Of a stretch of DNA of 11,242 bases, positions 6,006-11,242 are shown piece after piece; position 1 is the stretch's first letter; every line of letters starts with the position of its first letter. Origin of the DNA: Clostridiales bacterium (GTDB lineage Bacteria; Bacillota; Clostridia; Caldicoprobacterales; DTU083); assembly GCA_012512335.1 (NCBI GenBank), contig JAAZEK010000119.1:1-11242 (forward strand), written 5' to 3'. A program made the translations under genes and the position numbers. The notes beneath the pieces were generated by a model. The model was not told the DNA's origin. It saw nothing but the letters and a program-made list of their open reading frames with translations, and ran no database searches.

Positions 6006-6656
6006 TTGAAAACTGCCTTAAGACTAATAACCTTCCTAACTAGGAAGATCATTGATATTGCAGTAGTTATAATATTAATCATAATGGCGACCTTTATTTC
6101 ATATGATATGGCCAACATATATGTTGTAGCAAACGATGGTTTATCCAAAAGAGCAGAGATAATAATAAGCAATGAAAATCCATCCGATTTGAATAAGTTT
6201 TTTACTCTAAAATACTTAAACTCCGACACCATGCTGAGTAGCGGACAATTCAAAGATTATATCGTTTCGGACTATAATTATGAACTGAAAATTAAAAAGC
6301 TCTGGGTATGGCCATGGGAATCGACTACCGAGATGGTTGTAGAGGAATTCATACCGGAATCCTCCTGGAAATTTAGTATTAGCGATGAATTTAGGGAAAG
6401 ATTGACATTAGCCCAGATGCCTCCAGAGGATGAGGTAGGTGAAGAGGTCGAAGATGAAGAAAGCAACATAGATGACGATAACACTGATGAAGATTCAGAG
6501 ATTCAAGAAGAAGAGGCACCAGAATTTGTGCTAGAAATACCAAAGCCTAAATGGCAAAACGGAGAAAAGATTATTGAATTCCGCAAGATAGATGGGCGAT
6601 GGGAAATCGATGGAATGGTATTTGTAAAAAACATCAATCTGGAGCAAGATAATTAA
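6006..6656 (+). CDS. Single-pass membrane protein, unknown function
   Basis: Not recognised. A TTG start at 6006 is preferred because AAGAGGTG lies at 5991-5998, 7 nt upstream. The in-frame ATG at 5976 lacks a ribosome binding site and would read through that Shine-Dalgarno sequence. The product is 216 residues with one strongly hydrophobic segment at about residues 15-30 after a basic N-terminus, so most of the protein is probably outside the cell. The extracellular part starts with a small alpha/beta-looking region, then has a Trp-rich patch (LWVWPWES). A low-complexity acidic linker at about residues 140-170 is mostly Glu and Asp. The tail (KIIEFRKIDGRWEIDGMVFV) looks like a beta structure. 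It is followed by a terminator and then dusB. Could be a regulatory or cell-envelope protein; no function is claimed. Confidence 0.75.
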   Translation: MKTALRLITFLTRKIIDIAVVIILIIMATFISYDMANIYVVANDGLSKRAEIIISNENPSDLNKFFTLKYLNSDTMLSSGQFKDYIVSDYNYELKIKKLWVWPWESTTEMVVEEFIPESSWKFSISDEFRERLTLAQMPPEDEVGEEVEDEESNIDDDNTDEDSEIQEEEAPEFVLEIPKPKWQNGEKIIEFRKIDGRWEIDGMVFVKNINLEQDN

Positions 6657-6699
6657 AGAAATAGAAACTTTAATGAATGTAAACAAGAAGAGAAAAACG

Positions 6700-6724
6700 A
6701 TTACCGGCATACACCGGTAATTTT
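6700..6724 (+). terminator. Rho-independent terminator or attenuator before dusB
   Basis: ATTACCGG (6700-6707) and CCGGTAAT (6714-6721) form a perfect 8-bp stem with a 6-nt loop (CATACA), followed by a short T run that starts inside the stem. It lies 34 nt before the dusB ATG, leaving no room for a promoter in between. dusB transcription must therefore pass this hairpin or start within it. An A-rich stretch on the other side would also give U residues on the minus strand. Confidence 0.65.
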
Positions 6725-6758
6725 ACTGTTAAACCATCAAAGGTGGTATTGTACAATT

Positions 6759-7763
6759 ATGAGGATAGCAAAGCTTAATATAGAAAAGCCTTTATTTCTT
6801 GCACCAATGGCGGGTATAACGGATCTTCCTTTCCGTACAATATGTCGTGAACAAGGATGTCAGATTGTTTATACGGAAATGATTAGCGCAAAGGGCCTCT
6901 ATTATGGAAGTGAACGTACAGAAAACATGATAGAAATTCATCCCCAAGAGCACCCTGTAGGAATTCAGATATTTGGGTCGGAACCATTTCTAATGGCTAA
7001 AATGGCTGAGAAGATTACAGAATCAGGGGCAGATCTTATAGATATCAACATGGGCTGCCCCGCACCGAAAATTGTTAAAAACGGCGAAGGCAGCGCTTTG
7101 CTGAAGGATCCTAGCTTGGTTGGTCAAATTATCAGGGAAGTTTCACGAGCGACTCCATTACCCGTAACTGTTAAGATCCGAAAGGGTTTTGATGAACAGT
7201 CCATTAATGCGGTGGAAATAGCTTCTATTGCAGAGGAGTCAGGTGCTGATGCCATAACAGTTCATGGTCGAACTAGGGAACAATATTATTCAGGTACAGC
7301 TGATTGGAATATTATTAAGGAAGTAAAATCAAAGGTATCAATACCTGTCATTGGTAATGGAGATATTTTCACGGGAGAAGCCGCTTTGTCCATGAAAGAA
7401 AAGACTGGATGCGATGGCATTATGGTAGCTAGGGGAGCTCAAGGTAATCCCTGGCTGTTTCGTGATATATTGTCTCTTTTCGAGACTGGGAGCATACAGC
7501 CACCTCCTACGGTTGAGGAAAGAATTCAGACTGCTTTAAGGCATATGATCATGGCCATTAAGTTAAAAGGCGAACGAGTGGCTGTCTTCGAAATGAGAAA
7601 GCACTTTTCATGGTATATTAAAGGTTTGCCAGAGTCTGGCCGAGTGCGAAAGCTTATAAATACATTGTCCACTGCAGCTGAGATGGAGGATGCGTTATTG
7701 GCATATCAGACTGAGTTGATTACAATTAAAGATAAGGAGTTTGCTTATGAAGAGGATTGTTAG
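6759..7763 (+). CDS. dusB: tRNA-dihydrouridine synthase
   Basis: A 334-residue FMN enzyme that reduces uridine to dihydrouridine in tRNA. The TIM-barrel half carries the family motifs in order: APMAGITDLPFR (15-26), DINMGCPAPK with the catalytic Cys100 (95-104), TVKIRKGFD with Lys139, a VHGRT segment (168-172), an IPVIGNGDI phosphate-binding segment and GIMVARGAQGNPWLF. The C-terminal helical domain binds tRNA. The length is normal. The start has AAGGTGG at 6740-6746, a long 12-nt spacing, with no alternative start in between. The last 17 bases overlap the next gene, indicating coupling. The dusB ... greA-lysS arrangement is common in Firmicutes, which supports the assignment to the DusB subgroup. 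Confidence 0.96.
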   Translation: MRIAKLNIEKPLFLAPMAGITDLPFRTICREQGCQIVYTEMISAKGLYYGSERTENMIEIHPQEHPVGIQIFGSEPFLMAKMAEKITESGADLIDINMGCPAPKIVKNGEGSALLKDPSLVGQIIREVSRATPLPVTVKIRKGFDEQSINAVEIASIAEESGADAITVHGRTREQYYSGTADWNIIKEVKSKVSIPVIGNGDIFTGEAALSMKEKTGCDGIMVARGAQGNPWLFRDILSLFETGSIQPPPTVEERIQTALRHMIMAIKLKGERVAVFEMRKHFSWYIKGLPESGRVRKLINTLSTAAEMEDALLAYQTELITIKDKEFAYEEDC

Positions 7764-8649
7764 TGTAAGCTTAGGTTCTTCAACACGAAACCATCAGGTA
7801 GTTGTAAGGATTGGTGAAGAAGACTATTCCATTGAACGCATTGGTACAAATGGAAGCTATAAAAAAGCTATAGAACTCATCGAGGAGTTAGATGGAAAAG
7901 TCGATGCATTTGGAATGGGTGGTATTAGCATGTATCTTTATGGTAGGAACCACCATCGATATACCATGAGGTCTGCTCTTCCTCTTTTAAAGGCTGCTCA
8001 TAAAACCCCTATGGTAGATGGCTCTGGCTTAAAAAACACCTTAGAACGTCATGTTGTTCAATATTTAAGCAAAGAATTGGGTATACAGCTGAAGGAGAAA
8101 ACCGTCTTAATAGTATGCGGAATGGAACGATTGGGAATGGCTGAGGGCTTTGCCCAGGAAGGATGTAGGACCTTATACGGAGATTTGATGTTCGCATTGG
8201 GGTTACCCTATGTATTCAAAGATCTAAAAGGATTACATCGTTTTGCCACTGTTGCAATGCCAATAATTAAGATGATGCCTATGAAGGTTCTATATCCTAG
8301 CGGTGAAAAGCAGGATATAAATACTCCTAAATTTGAAAAAGTATTCAAACAAGCGGATATTATAGCGGGAGACTTTTTATATATAAAGAAACATATGCCA
8401 TTGTCTATGGAAGATAAAATTATTGTAAGTAATACAGTTACACCACAGGATATTGAACTGCTTAGAGAACGAGGAGCGAAAATGCTGGTTACCTCAACCC
8501 CTGAGCTGAATGGAAGGTCCTTTGGAACCAATGTAATGGAAGCCTTAGCATGTGTTCTTATTGGAAAAAAACCAGAGGATATTACCATTGATGATTACCT
8601 CAAAGTGGTTAACCAGGACTTCTTCACTCATAGAGTGGTATATTTCTAA
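7747..8649 (+). CDS. Conserved Rossmann-like protein (quinate dehydrogenase-like)
   Basis: A 300-residue protein of a clostridial family that I recall being annotated quinate 5-dehydrogenase, though I know of no biochemical proof. The ATG at 7747 is chosen because AAGGAG lies at 7734-7739, 7 nt upstream; this overlaps dusB by 17 bp, so the two are translationally coupled. Conserved-looking parts are an N-terminal SLGSSTRNH (8-16), GMGGISMYLYGRNHHRY (56-72), a beta strand and Gly turn TVLIVCGMERLG (119-130) that could begin a nucleotide-binding fold, and TSTPELNGRSFGTN (249-262). No signal peptide or membrane segment is seen. Coupling to dusB suggests a housekeeping or RNA-related role, and the dehydrogenase label should be treated as unproven. 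The open frame is certain; the function is not. Confidence 0.8.
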   Translation: MKRIVSVSLGSSTRNHQVVVRIGEEDYSIERIGTNGSYKKAIELIEELDGKVDAFGMGGISMYLYGRNHHRYTMRSALPLLKAAHKTPMVDGSGLKNTLERHVVQYLSKELGIQLKEKTVLIVCGMERLGMAEGFAQEGCRTLYGDLMFALGLPYVFKDLKGLHRFATVAMPIIKMMPMKVLYPSGEKQDINTPKFEKVFKQADIIAGDFLYIKKHMPLSMEDKIIVSNTVTPQDIELLRERGAKMLVTSTPELNGRSFGTNVMEALACVLIGKKPEDITIDDYLKVVNQDFFTHRVVYF

Positions 8650-8737
8650 AACATCTCTAATATAGTTGTTAGTGCACCCATAGGCATTAAGTTCATCTAA
8701 GTACTACCAATTTAATTTAGAGGAGTAAAAGCTTCAT

Positions 8738-9793
8738 ATGGATAAGTTTGCTGTGGTTCTACAAGCTGACGGAGGAGAGCGGTTAATAGAAAACCATAAT
8801 ATACTAAAGCGACTGCCGAAGAAAGTAGCAAAGGAATTTCTACCTTACCTATCAGCACAGAAAACAGGACTTATATTGGACAAGGAAAACCAGGAGGATC
8901 TGGGCTATCTAATAGATTTGCCTGGATTTTTTTTGAATTGGCAACCTAAAGATGATGATGATGGACTAAAGCAGGTAAGAAAACTGGCTGGAAGTTTAGA
9001 AAAGTGGAACTGCCCCATACTTGGATTCCCGCTTTTTTATAACTACTTTAATGAAACCGAATATAAAATATTGGAGAATTCCGGCATAATTCTACTGGAT
9101 GGGTTCGATCATATTCTTGCTGGTTTATTGCTGGCTGTTAAGCAATTGCTTCGTATAGTGAAAAAGGATGTTCCACGATTTGAAATTGGAGTATGGGGTG
9201 CTGATACTGACATAGGTCAAGTATGGGTAGAGGCCTTGGCAGCTGATGTAAATCAAATGTGCATAGGTGGACATAATTACATGGAGCTGGAAGTACTGGC
9301 GGAGTATATTCTTAAGTCTACTGGATTGTCTTGTCAGATCACAACTAAACCACAGCTTTGCCTGGGGAATAAGGACATAACGATTGTAGCAGATGTAATG
9401 GATATTACTATCAATAATGCGCAAGCTTGTTTTCATGTTAATTCTTTGCCAGGGTATAAATACAGAAATCCTTGGCACCCTATAGAGATGGGCTGGATGA
9501 ACTTGCCTAATGAATTAAAAGTAGACCTAGAATTGAATCCATATGAGCAATTGGGGGTTATGGCAGGGTTGTTTTATTCTATTAGCTCTTCTTATCGTGA
9601 AGATATACTAAAAGGAAAAATCACCTTGGAGCGGATGACTCACCTACATTATTTGTACAAATTGCTTAATTTAAAGCCTCAAGGCTTTGTAAAAGATGGA
9701 CAGCGAATTCATTTCGACAGGTTTCGACGGGAATACTTTGGCGAAAATAGGCTTGACAAAAGCGATGACTACAATTATAATACTTTTAATTAA
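8738..9793 (+). CDS. Uncharacterised protein, possible Rossmann fold
   Basis: Not recognised. A 351-residue soluble protein with no signal peptide, starting at ATG 8738 after AGAGGAG at 8719-8725; the 12-nt spacing is long, but a stop codon at 8726 excludes earlier in-frame starts. The first part (about 1-140) contains alternating strands and helices. From about 147, FEIGVWGADTDIGQVWVEAL resembles the first strand-turn-helix of a nucleotide-binding Rossmann fold. It is followed by possible redox or metal residues C175 and H179 and a NPWHPIEMGW segment at 244-253. The C-terminal 50 residues are basic then acidic. It lies in the same direction between the dusB-coupled protein and greA with an 88-bp gap before it. 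A shared function with the preceding protein is possible but unproven. Confidence 0.75.
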   Translation: MDKFAVVLQADGGERLIENHNILKRLPKKVAKEFLPYLSAQKTGLILDKENQEDLGYLIDLPGFFLNWQPKDDDDGLKQVRKLAGSLEKWNCPILGFPLFYNYFNETEYKILENSGIILLDGFDHILAGLLLAVKQLLRIVKKDVPRFEIGVWGADTDIGQVWVEALAADVNQMCIGGHNYMELEVLAEYILKSTGLSCQITTKPQLCLGNKDITIVADVMDITINNAQACFHVNSLPGYKYRNPWHPIEMGWMNLPNELKVDLELNPYEQLGVMAGLFYSISSSYREDILKGKITLERMTHLHYLYKLLNLKPQGFVKDGQRIHFDRFRREYFGENRLDKSDDYNYNTFN

Positions 9794-9805
9794 AAAAGTA
9801 ATTAT

Positions 9806-9839
9806 TAGCACTGCAAATGAAAAAGTGGTTGCAGTGCTA
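9806..9839 (+). repeat. Stem-loop after the 351-residue protein gene
   Basis: TAGCACTGCAA (9806-9816) and TTGCAGTGCTA (9829-9839) form a perfect 11-bp stem with a 12-nt loop, 13 nt after the stop codon. It lacks a clear T-run (ATCTTATAATTG follows). It is therefore either an inefficient terminator or an mRNA-stabilising or processing hairpin ahead of greA. Confidence 0.55.
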
Positions 9840-9866
9840 TCTTATAATTGTAAAAATTCCCAAATG

Positions 9867-9924
9867 TTACCAAAGAATAAAAATGATTTGCCAGCATATA
9901 TTAGCTACATATCATTTTTGGTAA
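9867..9924. repeat. Bulged inverted repeat directly upstream of greA
   Basis: ATCATTTTTGGTAA (9911-9924) is the reverse complement of TTACCAAA...AATGAT (9867-9887), whose left arm carries a 7-base insertion. The two arms frame a 23-nt loop. The right arm ends 10 bp before the greA Shine-Dalgarno sequence (9935-9942). There is no T-run, so a terminator is not indicated; an operator or mRNA structure is possible. Confidence 0.4.
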
Positions 9925-9951
9925 AGAAAAATTAAAGGGGAGAATGGAAAC

Positions 9952-10428
9952 ATGACCAACAGACCAACAATATTGACACTTGAGGGGGTTACCAAGCTCG
10001 AGCAGGAGTTACATCAATTAAGAACTATAAGCCGCCGAGAAGTTGCTGCTAGAATTAAGCAAGCAATTGCTTTTGGCGACCTAAGTGAAAACTCTGAATA
10101 TGATGAAGCAAAAAACGAGCAAGCTTTTATAGAAGGAAGAATAGTATCCCTTGAAAACAAGCTTAAAAATGCCCATGTAATTGATGAAGATGATATTTCC
10201 ACTGATTTTGTCAGTATAGGAACTACTGTAAAATTACTGGATGTAGAGTTTGATGATACTTTTGAGTATACAATAGTAGGCTCAGCAGAAGCAGACCCTT
10301 CAAAGAACAAAATTTCTAATGAATCACCTGTAGGGAGTAGCCTTATTGGCAAATCCATAGACGAAGAGGTAGAGATTGCGGTTCCAGATGGAGTGGTTAC
10401 ATTTAGGGTGTTGGAAATTAATAAGTAA
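9952..10428 (+). CDS. greA: Transcription elongation factor GreA
   Basis: A 158-residue cytoplasmic factor that enters the RNA polymerase secondary channel and stimulates transcript cleavage to rescue backtracked complexes. Residues about 1-75 form the antiparallel coiled coil with the tip motif GDLSENSEYDEAK, including acidic residues D43 and E46 that position the catalytic metal. Residues about 80-158 form the FKBP-like C-terminal domain, with GSAEADPSKNKISNESP and the closing motif SLIGKSIDEEVEIAVPDG (given as recognised parts). The length is standard. AAGGGGAG at 9935-9942 gives a strong ribosome binding site 9 nt from the ATG. It is directly followed by a small terminator and lysS, an arrangement common in Firmicutes. 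Confidence 0.97.
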   Translation: MTNRPTILTLEGVTKLEQELHQLRTISRREVAARIKQAIAFGDLSENSEYDEAKNEQAFIEGRIVSLENKLKNAHVIDEDDISTDFVSIGTTVKLLDVEFDDTFEYTIVGSAEADPSKNKISNESPVGSSLIGKSIDEEVEIAVPDGVVTFRVLEINK

Positions 10429-10438
10429 TATAAAATAT

Positions 10439-10463
10439 ACCACTTAATAAAGTGGTTATTTTT
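10439..10463 (+). terminator. Small Rho-independent terminator or attenuator between greA and lysS
   Basis: ACCACTT (10439-10445) and AAGTGGT (10450-10456) form a perfect 7-bp stem with a 4-nt loop (AATA), followed by TATTTTT. It is short and probably leaky. It ends only 25 nt before the lysS start, leaving little room for an independent promoter, so partial read-through from greA into lysS is likely. Confidence 0.65.
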
Positions 10464-10488
10464 ACTTCGGAAAAAAGGGTGAATTAAT

Positions 10489-11242
10489 GTGAGTCAAACT
10501 AATGATGAAAATAACAACAACGAAGCTATACAAACAGAGGAAAATTTAAGTGAAATTCTGCAGATACGTAGAGAAAAGCTAGCTAAATTACAGGAAGAGG
10601 GTAATAACCCATTCGATATTACTTCTTTTCATCCAACCCACTATTCAATAGATATATTGGAAGGCTTTGAAGGGTTGGAAGGTCAGCAGGTTACCCTGGC
10701 TGGACGTATTATGTCTAAACGTGTTATGGGGAAGGCGAGCTTTACCCATATACTCGATACAAAGGGACAAGTTCAGCTTTATGTGCAAGTTAATGAATTG
10801 GGCAAAGAAGCCTATGATATATTCAAGACTTATGACATGGGAGATATCATAGGAGTTACAGGTGAGGTATTTCGAACTCATAAGGGGGAAGTTTCCATTC
10901 GAGCGAAGGAAATAACTCTTTTAGCCAAGTCTCTTCAACCGCTACCTGAAAAATGGCATGGTTTGAAGGATACGGATCTCAGATATCGACAAAGATATGT
11001 AGATATGATTGTAAATCCGGGTGTAAGACAAACCTTTATACTACGTTCCAGAATAATTCAGGAAATTCGCCGATATTTGGATGATAGAGGTTTTCTGGAG
11101 GTTGAAACGCCGGTACTACATAACTCAGCTGGCGGTGCAGCTGCAAGGCCGTTTATGACCCATCATAATACACTGGATCTTGAGATGTACCTAAGAATCG
11201 CTACCGAATTGCATCTGAAAAGATTAGTTGTAGGTGGCTTTG
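10489..11242 (+). CDS. lysS: Lysyl-tRNA synthetase, 5' part (runs off window)
   Basis: A class II aminoacyl-tRNA synthetase that charges tRNA-Lys. The frame stays open to the window end, giving 251 residues of a usual roughly 490-500. A GTG start at 10489 is chosen because AGGGTGA lies at 10476-10482; the overlapping ATG at 10487 is followed at once by a stop. After an Asn/Glu-rich extension of about 20 residues comes the helical start (EILQIRREKLAKL), then the OB-fold anticodon-binding domain (about 65-165, with VTLAGRIMSKRVMGKASF). Next is the WHGLKDTDLRYRQRYVD linker, then class II motif 1 (FLEVETPVL) and the LysS-typical GGAAARPFMTHH and YLRIATELHLKRL segments. No T-box leader is present in the short upstream gap. 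Confidence 0.97.
   Translation, partial: MSQTNDENNNNEAIQTEENLSEILQIRREKLAKLQEEGNNPFDITSFHPTHYSIDILEGFEGLEGQQVTLAGRIMSKRVMGKASFTHILDTKGQVQLYVQVNELGKEAYDIFKTYDMGDIIGVTGEVFRTHKGEVSIRAKEITLLAKSLQPLPEKWHGLKDTDLRYRQRYVDMIVNPGVRQTFILRSRIIQEIRRYLDDRGFLEVETPVLHNSAGGAAARPFMTHHNTLDLEMYLRIATELHLKRLVVGGF

Noticed and set aside
5942..6253. Minus-strand open frame of 103 residues with hydrophobic stretches
   Set aside because: It is the antisense of the membrane helix of the TTG-started protein and has no ribosome binding site.
9696..9935. 79-residue open frame overlapping the end of the 351-residue gene
   Set aside because: It is in another frame, has no ribosome binding site, spans the hairpins before greA and shows no recognisable composition or motif.
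10429..10488. T-box leader before lysS
   Set aside because: The gap is only 60 bases and contains just a small terminator hairpin; no T-box motif is present.
10645..10881. Open frames on both strands within the start of lysS
   Set aside because: They overlap an unmistakable lysS reading frame that continues past the window edge.

Overview
The window is AT-rich (by eye well below 45% GC) and has strong AGGAGG-type ribosome binding sites, short intergenic gaps, a rubrerythrin, a ferredoxin-type membrane protein and a dusB ... greA-lysS gene order. Together these point to an anaerobic low-GC Firmicute of the class Clostridia, perhaps an Alkaliphilus-like lineage; the genus is a guess. No mobile element, CRISPR array, tRNA or rRNA was seen.

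Left part (1-3800). An orphan solute-binding-type lipoprotein (+) converges on a Crp/Fnr-family regulator (-). The regulator is divergent from a NapH-like membrane protein with two C-terminal [4Fe-4S] motifs (+). The gap between them holds a GTTACC-TT-GGTAAC palindrome centred 41.5 bp upstream of the start site predicted from a perfect TATAAT for the Fe-S gene, and just downstream of the regulator's own predicted start site. This suggests activation of the Fe-S gene and autorepression. A long bidirectional terminator separates the Fe-S gene from a converging rubrerythrin. The theme is redox or oxidative/nitrosative stress in an anaerobe.

Middle (3861-5290, minus strand). A good promoter drives a cobalamin riboswitch with a recognisable B12 box. 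It is followed by a terminator/antiterminator platform and a two-gene operon: a membrane-anchored DUF4430-like protein and an ECF-transporter S component. This is predicted to be a corrinoid (B12 or precursor) uptake pair that borrows its EcfA/EcfT energising module from elsewhere. Rubrerythrin lies downstream on the same strand with its own weak promoter.

Right part. A YkgJ-type cysteine-cluster protein (-) is divergent from a TTG-started, single-pass membrane protein with an acidic linker (+). A 14-bp perfect palindrome lies over the latter's -35 region. Next comes a plus-strand run: dusB (tRNA dihydrouridine synthase), a protein overlapping it (a family I recall, with low certainty, as annotated quinate 5-dehydrogenase), a second uncharacterised Rossmann-like protein, greA, and the 5' part of lysS, which runs off the window. 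Stem-loops sit in front of dusB, greA and lysS, so transcription through this run may be modulated internally.

The most interesting items are the B12-riboswitch-controlled DUF4430/ECF pair, the class-II-like operator geometry at the Crp/Fnr locus, and the two uncharacterised proteins embedded among translation/transcription housekeeping genes.
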